DNA of 64,000 nt, from NCBI RefSeq assembly GCF_000718555.1, contig NZ_JOAN01000008.1, forward strand, positions 1 through 64,000, in the 5' to 3' direction. Below are positions 53,551 through 61,943 of this stretch, one piece after another. Below the pieces are notes generated by a model. It searched no databases, was not told the origin of the DNA, and worked only from the letters and a program-made list of their open reading frames with translations. Positions within the stretch are counted from its first letter, which is position 1. Every line of letters starts with the position of its first letter. The stretch is from Micromonospora chokoriensis (GTDB lineage Bacteria; Actinomycetota; Actinomycetes; Mycobacteriales; Micromonosporaceae). The translations under genes and the position numbers were made by a program.

Positions 53551-54693
53551 TCAAATACGGCCGGCAGTCGCCTGATCCGTGGCACGAGCAGTGCTGGCCG
53601 TCTGCTCCGGCATTTGATGCGGCGGTACGCGTAGAAGCCGACGAATCGCCAGGTGAAGCGCTGGGCGGACCCTGTCCTCCACCTTCGCGCTGATTAGCCA
53701 GGAAGCGCCACACATCGCGGCGATCACTAGTGGCAGCGCCAGCCAGGGATGGACTGCCGGGAGCAAGGCGTTGATGGCAGCAACACCTAGGGTGAAGTGG
53801 ATCAGATAGAGCGGGTATGTCATCGCGCCTAGTTCGGACAGACATGGCCACCGCATCCAGCGCAACCCACCGGTCGCTGCGAGGATCATAACGACGAAGA
53901 TCGCCAGGATGACCAGGGCAACAACGAGAAGGGTTGGCGCCAGCCCATCCGCAACCAACTCATCGATCCGACTGTCCGCCTCCTTTACGGCGTTCGCGTA
54001 GCACCCTGACAGCAGGAGGCCCAGTCGCGCAGTGAAGCCGAAGCGGTGCACCATGTACAGGGCCATGCCCGCGATGAAGTAGTGGCTGAACTGGGGCTGG
54101 ACAATTAGCGCCAACGCGGCATGGGCGGCCGGCGGAACAGGAAGAGCCTCTAGCGCCACGCTGGCGGTGAGCCAGCCCCAAAGCAGCCAGTGGGTACGAC
54201 GCTCGGTGATCCCCAACAGCGAGAAGGCGAACAGGATGAGGTAGAACCGCCACTCGGACCACAACGTCCAGTACACGCTTTCGACGTACTCGATGTTGGC
54301 GAGCTGGGGAAACATTGACAAGTTCGCCGCGTACTGCACCGCGGTGACGTCGTTCCGGCCCCGAGGTCCCGCAATGGCGACCATCGCCGCCGTGAGAGTG
54401 ACGGCCACCCAGAAGGCGGGATACAGCCGAGAGATCCGCGACGCTACGAACTCGCGCGTGGTGCGTCCCCACACGCTCATGAGCACGACCATGCCGCTGA
54501 TGAGGAAGAACAGTTCGACGCCAAGGTAACCGTACTGAGTGACCGCTCCGAGCGACGGCGCGAAGTCATATTCAGTTAGGCCCTGACTGAAGGTGTAGTG
54601 GAGAAAGACGATCATCAGGGCGGCGGCGAACCGGAGTAGATCCACCTCGTACAGGCGGTGCTGCTCTCGCACCGGCCTTGCAGCAGACGTCAT
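53551..54693 (-). CDS. Acyltransferase 3 (OafA-like) membrane protein
   Basis: 380 aa, about ten helices. [20 protein letters not shown] with its catalytic His, [20 protein letters not shown] and [20 protein letters not shown] are classic acyltransferase 3 motifs. These proteins acylate cell-surface sugars. ATG at 54693 is chosen because the longer frame has no similarity. A truncated gmd copy lies immediately upstream, so this may be a remnant of a polysaccharide locus. Confidence 0.92.
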   Translation of the reverse strand: MTSAARPVREQHRLYEVDLLRFAAALMIVFLHYTFSQGLTEYDFAPSLGAVTQYGYLGVELFFLISGMVVLMSVWGRTTREFVASRISRLYPAFWVAVTLTAAMVAIAGPRGRNDVTAVQYAANLSMFPQLANIEYVESVYWTLWSEWRFYLILFAFSLLGITERRTHWLLWGWLTASVALEALPVPPAAHAALALIVQPQFSHYFIAGMALYMVHRFGFTARLGLLLSGCYANAVKEADSRIDELVADGLAPTLLVVALVILAIFVVMILAATGGLRWMRWPCLSELGAMTYPLYLIHFTLGVAAINALLPAVHPWLALPLVIAAMCGASWLISAKVEDRVRPALHLAIRRLLRVPPHQMPEQTASTARATDQATAGRI

Positions 54694-54731
54694 GTGCGCG
54701 CTCCAGATCGGCCGGACCGAATACCGATAGC

Positions 54732-54854
54732 CGTGTTGAAACTGGACGATCTTCTTTTGATTCCGTGCACCGTGTCGCCCTTGTCGAGCAGGAGTTCTGA
54801 CAGGCACCTGCCATCCTGCCCGGCGACCCCGGAAGTGAGCACTAATCGCGACAT
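54732..54854 (-). pseudogene. gmd: GDP-mannose 4,6-dehydratase N-terminal fragment
   Basis: From ATG 54854 the frame reads [20 protein letters not shown] then [16 protein letters not shown]. That is the start of Gmd (TGVTGQDGSYLAELLLEKGY...[12 protein letters not shown]), including the Rossmann GxxGQDG. After 41 residues the homology stops. The rest of the enzyme is absent; the acyltransferase gene begins 39 bp later. Confidence 0.8.
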
Positions 54855-55312
54855 GCGTCCCTCTCGAGGTGGCAACCCTGAGGCGTGACCTGCACGCGGT
54901 GGTCCGAACATCCGGCGCACCTGAGCGAACCCGGGATGATGCGTCAATTCCTTATACCGGATTCGCGGCGCAACTCCATCGCTTTCACATTTCCCGCAAG
55001 CTGATTCCTGAGCAACTCAAGAAAACGTCACTGAAATATGTCTCATTCGTTGTGCCAAACGCCCGTCCACTGCCCACAGGCCCTAAAGAGCGTTTCGTAT
55101 TTCTGTCAGTCAGGTCTGTTGAAGATATGGCGCCGTTGGCGGGTGGCGGGTCCGTTTGGGGTGAGGCGACCGAGCATGCCCGGCGTGCCCGACCTGCTCC
55201 CACGGCCCCGGCCATCACTGGCCGCCCTCAGGGACGCCACGCCTCATCAGCGGCAGATCCAGACGCGTCGGATCGTTACGGGGCGGTGCAGGCCGCCCGG
55301 TAGGTTTGCCGC
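54855..55312. other. AT-richer intergenic region, no gene seen
   Basis: Bases about 54940-55110 are visibly lower in GC than the surroundings (for example CTGAAATATGTCTCATTCGT). No domain is recognisable in any frame. Together with the gmd scrap this looks like debris of a transferred segment. Confidence 0.45.
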
Positions 55313-56686
55313 ATGGCACCGATCCCGACGCCGCTGTTACCCGAAACCCGACGTGCGCTGGTCCACCGGCTGGCCACTGGTCAGGTAGCGGGTCGGGCGC
55401 CTTCGGTCGTCGCTGCCGTGGTGCGTGATGGCCGTCCTGTGTGGGTGGACGGGTGGGGAACGGTGGACGGCAGGGTGCCGGATGGCAACCTCCAATACCG
55501 GATCGGTTCGATCACCAAGACTTTCCTTGCGGTGCTGGTGCTGCGCCTGCGCGACGAGGGGCGACTCGCGCTTACCGACCCGCTGGCCGAGCACCTGCCC
55601 GGCACGGCGGCGGGCCAGGCCACGGTCGGTGCGCTTCTGGCGCACACCGCCGGGCTGATCGCTGAGGCGCCCGGCCCGTGGTGGGAACGAACCCCGGGCA
55701 CGCTGCGACCCGACCTGGCCGACGTGCTGGGCGGCGATCCGCAGGTGCATCCGGCCGGACAGCGCTACCACTACTCCAACCCCGGCTACGCGCTGCTCGG
55801 CGCGCTGGTGCAGCAGGTTCGGGGCCAGGCGTGGGGCGAGGTGCTGCGGCGCGAGGTGCTGGAGCCGCTCGCGATGACCCGCACCACCCTGCTGCCGGTC
55901 GCGCCGCATGCCACGGGCTGGGCGGTGCATCCCTGGGCCGATGTGCTCCTTGCGGAGCCCGCCGTGGACACCGGTCTGATGGCGCCTGCCGGGCAGCTGT
56001 GGTCGACCGTGACGGACCTGGCCAGGTTCTCCGCGTTTCTCATCGACGGCGACGACCGGGTGTTGCATCCGGACACCGTCGCGCAGATGCGCAACCCGGC
56101 GAGCCCGCCGGAGGCGACGAACTGGGACAGTGGCTACGGGCTCGGCATACAGCTGCTGCGCCGCGACGGCCGGCTGTTGGCCGGGCACACCGGCTCGATG
56201 CCGGGCTTTGTCGCGACCGTGTGGGTCAGCCCCGATGATGCTCTGGGCGCGGTCGTTATGGGTAACGTGACCGCTGGCCTGTCCGCCGGTGCTCTCGCCG
56301 CTGATCTGCTGCAGACGGTCGCCGAGCGGGAGCCGCGGATCCCTGCGCCGTGGCGACCGCTGCCCTCGGTTGACCCACAGCTACTGGATCTCGCCGGTCC
56401 GTGGTACTGGGGGCCGGCCCCTTATGTGCTGCGCCCGCAGGCTGATGGCTTCGTGGAGTTGGCTCCGCTGTCCGGCGGACGCGGCACCCGGCTGCGCCCC
56501 ACCGGCGACGGCAGCTGGGAGGGGATCAACGGCTACTTCGCCGGCGAACGGCTGCGGGTGCAACACGACGCGGCAGGCGCCGTCAGCCACCTCGATCTTG
56601 GCACCTTCATCTTCACCCGGCAGCCCTACGACCCCGCGGCACCACTGCCCGGCGGCATCAACCCCGCCGGCTGGCAGGCCGGCTGA
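55313..56686 (+). CDS. Class C beta-lactamase-fold serine hydrolase
   Basis: 457 aa, no signal peptide. Motif 1 is SITK in YRIGSITKTFLAVLVLRLRD, motif 2 is YSN in YHYSNPGYALLGALVQQVRG, motif 3 is HTG in LLAGHTGSMPGFVATVW. A C-terminal lipocalin-like beta domain (LLDLAGPWYWGPAPYVLRP) follows from about residue 355. Esterase or D-aminopeptidase-like activity is more probable than beta-lactam cleavage. The 3' end overlaps the convergent VOC gene by 29 bp. Confidence 0.9.
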   Translation: MAPIPTPLLPETRRALVHRLATGQVAGRAPSVVAAVVRDGRPVWVDGWGTVDGRVPDGNLQYRIGSITKTFLAVLVLRLRDEGRLALTDPLAEHLPGTAAGQATVGALLAHTAGLIAEAPGPWWERTPGTLRPDLADVLGGDPQVHPAGQRYHYSNPGYALLGALVQQVRGQAWGEVLRREVLEPLAMTRTTLLPVAPHATGWAVHPWADVLLAEPAVDTGLMAPAGQLWSTVTDLARFSAFLIDGDDRVLHPDTVAQMRNPASPPEATNWDSGYGLGIQLLRRDGRLLAGHTGSMPGFVATVWVSPDDALGAVVMGNVTAGLSAGALAADLLQTVAEREPRIPAPWRPLPSVDPQLLDLAGPWYWGPAPYVLRPQADGFVELAPLSGGRGTRLRPTGDGSWEGINGYFAGERLRVQHDAAGAVSHLDLGTFIFTRQPYDPAAPLPGGINPAGWQAG

Positions 56687-57338
56687 CCTCACGAACGCAG
56701 CGATCGGTCAGTCCGCGGCCGAGCCAGGTAGCGACGCACGCTTCGTTGCCTTCGGCATCGGCCAAGACCCACCACTTCGGCGCGTGTTCATCAGAAATGA
56801 GGCGACCGCCGGCGGCCAGGGCTGCGGCGATGCGGGCTTCGGCCTGGTCGTGCGGGACCGCGACATCGAGGTGTATGCGGTTGCGATGTGGCCGCGCCTC
56901 GTCCATCTGTTGCAACCCGAGGCCCGGGCCTCGGCGCGACGGGTCAGCCAGGTAGTCGTCTTCGATTTGGCGATAACCAAGCACCGCCCGCCAGAACGGC
57001 AGCACGTCCGCGCAGACGAATGCGTCGAGGGTGACGTTGACAAGTTGAACGGCGGTCGGATCGCCGGCGATGCCCAATTCCTTGGCGGCGGCCGAGATCC
57101 TCCGGGCCAGCGCGATGTCGCGCCGGGACAGGGACACTGTGACGCCGGCGTGGCGCAGGTCGACGTTGAGGTACTGCTGCTCGTCGCTGTCGACGAGCCG
57201 GCCGATCTCATCAACGAGGGTAATTCCCTTGGTTAGTGAGCCGGTCCGAAAGTAGGCCGAGACCACGTGGTAGAGGGAGCGCCAGTCCTCGACACCGTCG
57301 GCCGCGTGGAACTGCCCCGCGGTGATCTGCACGGTCAT
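56658..57338 (-). CDS. VOC-family protein with PCD-like N-terminus
   Basis: 226 aa. The first ~100 residues (FHAADGVEDWRSLYHVVSAY, EQQYLNVDLRHAGVTVSLSR, RISAAAKELGIAGDP) resemble pterin-4a-carbinolamine dehydratase. The second half is a glyoxalase/VOC domain (VLPFWRAVLGYRQIEDDYLA, HRNRIHLDVAVPHDQAEARI, WWVLADAEGNEACVATW). The fusion suggests a small enzyme or sensor; substrate unknown. ATG at 57338. Its 3' end overlaps the convergent serine hydrolase gene. Confidence 0.85.
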   Translation of the reverse strand: MTVQITAGQFHAADGVEDWRSLYHVVSAYFRTGSLTKGITLVDEIGRLVDSDEQQYLNVDLRHAGVTVSLSRRDIALARRISAAAKELGIAGDPTAVQLVNVTLDAFVCADVLPFWRAVLGYRQIEDDYLADPSRRGPGLGLQQMDEARPHRNRIHLDVAVPHDQAEARIAAALAAGGRLISDEHAPKWWVLADAEGNEACVATWLGRGLTDRCVREVSRPASRRG

Positions 57339-57447
57339 GCTGGCGAACCTAACATCGGCAGCGCGCCGGACGCTCACACCGTGGCTCTCACACTCGCTGG
57401 CACGGACGTCTGCATCTCCGCTTGCCCCGGTGCTGGGCTGCGCAATG

Positions 57448-57482
57448 CAGAGCGGCGCCGGCTTCGCGTCGGCACCGCTCTG
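57448..57482 (-). terminator. Hairpin terminator after phospholipase D gene
   Basis: CAGAGCGGCGCCG and CGGCACCGCTCTG pair with one mismatch around 9 nt, 24 bp beyond the stop of the minus-strand phospholipase D gene and upstream of the VOC gene. Confidence 0.7.
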
Positions 57483-57506
57483 TCATCCTCATCCCGTACT
57501 ACCCGC

Positions 57507-58706
57507 TCAGGCGCCGGCGACCGCGCCGACCTTCCACAGCCGGGCGAAGTTGGCGGCGTACGCCTTGACGATGCTGCGCTGGGAGAGCTCCACCATCGCC
57601 TCGTCGTTGCGTTGCAACGAGGTGGCGTTGAAGTTGTGGCTGCCGGTCATCACCCAGCCCCGGCCGGTCGGGTCGCTAACCACGAGGTACTTGGAGTGGA
57701 TGCGGCCGGCGGGAGTCGACCCGTCGAGCACCCGGCGCTCGATGCCGGCGGCGTCGAGCGCGGCGGTGACCGCATCCTCGGCCAAGCCATGCACGACGCG
57801 CACCTGGCAACCCTTGGCCTTCAGCCTGGCGAGCTCGTCAACGATCGCGAGCCGGGTGCCATCCCATTCGGACTGCCCGATCTCCACCCTGGTGCGGCCC
57901 TTGGGCTTGCAGCCGACCTGGTGCAGCCGCTGAGCGATCGGGTCCCGGTCGGCAACCGGATAGAACTGGGCGGTGACCTGACTGCCCCGCATTCTGGTGG
58001 TGACGGTGGTGTCGTAGTCGGGGTTCTGCACCTCGGCGGCAAGGTCGTCGAAGTACTTCCCGTATCCGGCGAAGAGCTTGCCGTTACCGGGCAGCACGAC
58101 GAGGTTGTTCCAGTAGCTGGTGGAGTTGACGTCGGTGATGTTGTTCGACGCCTGCACGACAACGTCGCGCTTGCCGCCGGTCTTGGCGAAGAGCGCGAAC
58201 TTGTTGTGCATGCCCTTGGTGCCCTGGCAGGACGTGGTGTTGCCTTCCGGGCTCAGGTGGCTGCAGACGTGCACCCAAGAGGTGGCCGACTTGTCGGTAC
58301 CGAGGGTGCGGATCAGGTCTGCGGCGGCGGGGTTGTTGATCTGATAGCCGTCCATGACCATACGTACCTTGACGCCTCGACGGTGGGCGTCGAGCAACAC
58401 CCCTGCGTAGTCGGCGCCGGCGTCGCCCGAGACGACGAACTCGGCGATCTCAATCGAGGACCCGACCGCAGCTTGCTTGATCAGTGAGCAGATGCGTTCC
58501 ACGACCGCGGTCGGAGTGCCCGCGACCGGGTCATTGAAGACGGCGCTGGTCGTGACCGGCACCTTGCCGACGTTACGGCAGGCGCTGCGGGCGGGCTCGT
58601 CGAGAGCGGCCTGGGCGGCAGGAACGGCCGCCAGCTGCGTACATAAGGCGACCAGTGCGCTGACACCAGCGAGCGCGAAGGGGCGGAGGGAACGGGCTCG
58701 GTGCAT
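57507..58706 (-). CDS. Secreted phospholipase D-family protein
   Basis: 399 aa. The signal peptide ends PAAQA. Two HKD-type motifs are present: CQGTKGMHNKFALFAKTG (residues near 178) and AGRIHSKYLVVSDPTGRG (near 345), each followed by the Asn-rich SNNITDVNS or SHNFNATS segment, as in PLD-superfamily enzymes. Hydrolysis of phosphodiesters, in lipids or nucleic acids, is predicted, outside the cell. ATG at 58706 starts the signal. Confidence 0.88.
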   Translation of the reverse strand: MHRARSLRPFALAGVSALVALCTQLAAVPAAQAALDEPARSACRNVGKVPVTTSAVFNDPVAGTPTAVVERICSLIKQAAVGSSIEIAEFVVSGDAGADYAGVLLDAHRRGVKVRMVMDGYQINNPAAADLIRTLGTDKSATSWVHVCSHLSPEGNTTSCQGTKGMHNKFALFAKTGGKRDVVVQASNNITDVNSTSYWNNLVVLPGNGKLFAGYGKYFDDLAAEVQNPDYDTTVTTRMRGSQVTAQFYPVADRDPIAQRLHQVGCKPKGRTRVEIGQSEWDGTRLAIVDELARLKAKGCQVRVVHGLAEDAVTAALDAAGIERRVLDGSTPAGRIHSKYLVVSDPTGRGWVMTGSHNFNATSLQRNDEAMVELSQRSIVKAYAANFARLWKVGAVAGA

Positions 58707-59192
58707 TTGGTGGCTCCTACGCTGGCAATTCACGCGCAACCGCGAAAACGCTCGGCGTCAATTGACGAAATATGAATTCATCGCGAGCCATCACCGAAGT
58801 CGGCAGTCGTTTTGGCCACAGCCGCAAAGACGCCGGCTCGCCGCGCAACTCTAGATTCGGACCGGCCGTCGCGTCGACAACCAGAGCGTGAAGCCAACAC
58901 ATCGGTCAGAACCCGAACACGGAAACAGCGTGTTACGCACACCCGGCGCCGCCGCCCCGGTTACCCGAACAGCGAACTGGGTGGCGCAGGACCGGCGGGA
59001 TCGCGGTTCGGCTGGCACGGATGCGGTACGTGGCTGCCGTACTGCTGGCGTCAGCCGAGAGCTGGAACGGGCACCGCCGATGGCTCGGCGGGGCAACGTT
59101 GCGTTCTGGGTCATCAGCCGAACAGATGACCGAAGACGATGATCGGCTATTTCCATGTGCGACGGACACCCTGCGACCCGTAGGAAGGAGGC
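58707..59192. other. Intergenic region without a recognised gene
   Basis: Holds the phospholipase D promoter side. The first 80 bp are AT-rich for this genome (ATTGACGAAATATGAATTCA near 58759). No frame has recognisable content. Confidence 0.5.
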
Positions 59193-59912
59193 ATGACCAA
59201 CGAGGTGACAGTTCCCCTGCTGCCGTGCGCATCCATTGACGACATCGAAGCCTTCTACGGAGTTCTCGGTTTCCGCACCACGTACAAGCAACGCAAGCCC
59301 AACGCGTGTGTGGGGGTGCAGCGAGAAGACCTGCATCTGCAGTTCTTCGAGATCCCCGGATTTGACCCGGAGCAGTCCTATGGCTCCTGTCTGGTAATCA
59401 CCGCGGACATCGAGGGACTACATCGGGCATTCGCAGCCGGCATGCGCGCCGCGTACGGCAAGGTACTGGTGTCCGGAACGCCGCGGATGACCCGGCCCAG
59501 GGCGCGGAAGAACGCCGACGGGTTGGGCGGATTCAGCATCATCGACCCGGGCGGCAACTGGATCCGCGTCTTTCGGGACGCCACCACCGCCCCCGTGCCG
59601 GCCGCCACGCCTGCCGGGCGGCTGGCCAAGGCCCTGGCGAATGCTGTCGTGCAGGCCGACTCCAGGGGAAATATCGGACAGGCCGTTCGGATCCTCGACA
59701 GCGCGTTGGCCCGCCCGCAAGCCGACGACGACCCGGTCGAGCAGGTAGAGGTCCTGGTCTACCGCGCCGAACTCGCGATGGTGCTGCACGACCCAAAGAC
59801 TGCGGCCGACCTGCTGGGCCGCGCCCAGTCCGTCACGCTCACCGACGACGAATCAGAAAGGGCGGCAGCCGCGTTCGACAACGCCGCCGAACTCGCAACA
59901 GCACTGCGCTGA
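59193..59912 (+). CDS. Bleomycin-resistance-like VOC protein with helical tail
   Basis: 239 aa. The VOC domain (residues 1-130: VPLLPCASIDDIEAFYGVLG, LHLQFFEIPGFDPEQSYGSC, GLGGFSIIDPGGNWIRVFR) resembles bleomycin-binding proteins; the C-terminal 100 residues are helical, TPR-like (NIGQAVRILDSALARPQADD, VYRAELAMVLHDPKTAADLL). It may bind a drug-like ligand or act as a sensor. ATG at 59193 has AAGGAGG 5 nt upstream, an ideal ribosome-binding site. Confidence 0.87.
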   Translation: MTNEVTVPLLPCASIDDIEAFYGVLGFRTTYKQRKPNACVGVQREDLHLQFFEIPGFDPEQSYGSCLVITADIEGLHRAFAAGMRAAYGKVLVSGTPRMTRPRARKNADGLGGFSIIDPGGNWIRVFRDATTAPVPAATPAGRLAKALANAVVQADSRGNIGQAVRILDSALARPQADDDPVEQVEVLVYRAELAMVLHDPKTAADLLGRAQSVTLTDDESERAAAAFDNAAELATALR

Positions 59913-60094
59913 CTCACCACGCGAACGCCTCCAGCATCTCGGCGTGTCGACCGGGGGGCGCACGCTCACGATCGCCGCGCCTTGTCAGCGACAGATCAGT
60001 ATGCTCGAGGCCGCAGAAGTCGTTTCCGTTGCAAGGCGTTTTTTTCGCTCGCCGCATGAACGCGATCAGCTTGCCGCCGCTTCAAGGAGTTGCT

Positions 60095-60309
60095 GTGTCG
60101 TACGGCTACATCGGATCGATGAAGGCCAAGCCGGGCTTCCGGGATGACGTCGTGGACATCCTGCTCAGCGGCGCCGATGGCCTGCGCACGGTCGGATGCG
60201 ACCTGTACGTGGTGGGCGTCTCGAACACCGACGACGTCACGATCTGGGTGAGTGAGGCGGCGAGTTCACCAGCCAAGAGGTAACCGTGTTGGGATGCCTG
60301 AGCGTGTAA
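60095..60309 (+). pseudogene. Antibiotic-biosynthesis monooxygenase with internal deletion
   Basis: From GTG 60095 (AAGGAG 5 nt upstream) the frame reads SYGYIGSMKAKPGFRDDVVD, VVGVSNTDDVTIWVSE, an ABM/YgiN-type monooxygenase start. At about 60255 the frame changes to GEFTSQEVTVLGCLSV and a stop at 60309, the normal end of the same family. About 30 residues between are missing. The two halves therefore belong to one gene that lost its middle. Confidence 0.78.
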
Positions 60310-60376
60310 GCCTGCGGCCGCCGTCTCGCAGGTTGCCCGGCGAATCGACCTTGTTCGGTGGGGTGCCGGGTACCCG

Positions 60377-61591
60377 TCAGCGTGGCGGCGAGGCTTCCTC
60401 CAGTGGACGTCCATGGGCCCGGGTCGTGTCGGAGACGGCAACGCCGAGCAGGACGGCGGCCGCTGCTGCGGCGACCCCGAGGGACGGTAGGCCGACCATG
60501 ATCGGTGCCATGGCCGCGAGGACGAGGATCCCGATCGGCCGTGGCCAGGACACTCGCGCAAAGGCCACGTACTCGAATATTGAGCGCCCGGCGAGGTAGA
60601 GCGCGGGCCCTCCGAGGATGGCTCCGACCCAGGCTGGTTTGGCGTCTCCGGATGGATCCATGAGGACGAGTTCGGAGCCGGCCGAGGTGGCGAGGATGCC
60701 GGACACCATGAGCAGGTGCGCGAACTCGGCCAACCGACCGAGCCGGCCGGGGTCGGCGGATGCCGCGATGGCCTCGCCCAGGATCTGGCCGGCTCGATAG
60801 AAGTAGATCCGCCACAGCAACACCGTGGTGAGGAACGACAAGGTTAGGGCCATCATTCGTTCAGCCACGATCGGACCGCGGAGCAGACTCGACCCGGAGG
60901 TCAGGATCGTCTCGCCAAGCGCGACAATGACCAACTGCCAGTAGCGTTCGGCCAGGTGCTCGCCCGACACTGCCCACGGGGACACCCGCGAGCGGCCCAA
61001 CCCCGGTACCGGCCAGCCGAGCCTGGCCCCCAGGTAGTCGATTGCCAGGGCCACCGTCCACAGCGAATTGCGCGTCACCTCGGGAGCGAAGGCTCCGGCG
61101 AGCCACGGTACGGCCGACGCAGCGAACCAGATTAGCGCCAACATATTGACGCGGCGCAGATTGTGACCGCGCACGATGCCCACGAAGAAGAGCGTGCGGC
61201 CCACCTGGATCGCGACATAGGTGCTCGCGAAGAGCAGGCCAGTGTCGGCGAGAGCCCCCGAAATCGCGACCGCCATGAGCAGGCTTCCATACATCGTCGC
61301 GACGACAACGAACTGGATCGGCGGCTGGAAAGGATCGAATCTGCTGGTCACCCAGGCCGTCTGGGTCCAGATCCACCAGAGCGCCAGAAGCAACAGCAGG
61401 GTTTCGCCGTTCTCCGCAAGGGAGGTGGTCAACCGCTCCGCGACGTGGCCCCTGGTGTAGTCCAACACCAACTCGTGCACAATCCGGGTGAGCGCGAAGA
61501 CATAGACGAGATCGAAGAACAGTTCCAGGAAGGTCGGCCGCTGCGGACTCTCACGCCTGCGCAGCAGGTTGGCCACTCTGTTACTCGTCAC
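60377..61591 (-). CDS. LtrA-like (low temperature requirement A) membrane protein
   Basis: 404 aa, about ten to twelve helices. TFLELFFDLVYVFALTRIVH is the LtrA signature near the N-terminus; ALWWIWTQTAWVTSRFDP and YWQLVIVALGETILTSGSSL also match. LtrA was linked to growth at low temperature in Listeria; its biochemical role is unknown. GTG at 61591 starts VTSNRVANLL. Confidence 0.9.
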   Translation of the reverse strand: MTSNRVANLLRRRESPQRPTFLELFFDLVYVFALTRIVHELVLDYTRGHVAERLTTSLAENGETLLLLLALWWIWTQTAWVTSRFDPFQPPIQFVVVATMYGSLLMAVAISGALADTGLLFASTYVAIQVGRTLFFVGIVRGHNLRRVNMLALIWFAASAVPWLAGAFAPEVTRNSLWTVALAIDYLGARLGWPVPGLGRSRVSPWAVSGEHLAERYWQLVIVALGETILTSGSSLLRGPIVAERMMALTLSFLTTVLLWRIYFYRAGQILGEAIAASADPGRLGRLAEFAHLLMVSGILATSAGSELVLMDPSGDAKPAWVGAILGGPALYLAGRSIFEYVAFARVSWPRPIGILVLAAMAPIMVGLPSLGVAAAAAAVLLGVAVSDTTRAHGRPLEEASPPR

Positions 61592-61943
61592 CCGGCCCGC
61601 TCGCTTCGTCGGATAGTCGCTGAAGCAGTCGTACCACGTTGCCGCGGCGCCCACGGATAAAAGACGCACCCGCGATGACTGAATAGCCTGACGGCCCACA
61701 GGACGCGGCGACGCGAGGATGTTGCAGGTCGCTGGAGCGAAACCTGCGTGTCAGGCCGTACCCGGCGGCGTTCAACGGCGGAGCTTGCACCGCCGGTCCC
61801 ACGCCACCCCCCGCACACTGGTAGCCGTCGTTTGCCGGTCCAGGAGATCAATATAATTTCTCTACTTTGGATGACATACCAGGAAACATGAGCCCTGTGC
61901 TGCGGCACCCCGCTCCAGGGCGCTACCGGGACAAGGGAGCGGC
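61592..61943. other. Intergenic region with nested inverted repeats
   Basis: No gene. GCCTGAC (61686-61692) pairs with GTCAGGC (61750-61756), enclosing GCAGGT (61724-61729) and ACCTGC (61742-61747). AT-rich promoter-like sequence (ATCAATATAATTTCTCTACT) lies at about 61847-61866 before the HTH gene. No known riboswitch class was recognised. Confidence 0.45.

Noticed and set aside
61686..61756. Known riboswitch class
   Set aside because: The nested stems do not match conserved cores I know (c-di-GMP, c-di-AMP, cobalamin, SAM, TPP), so it is left as an unnamed structure.
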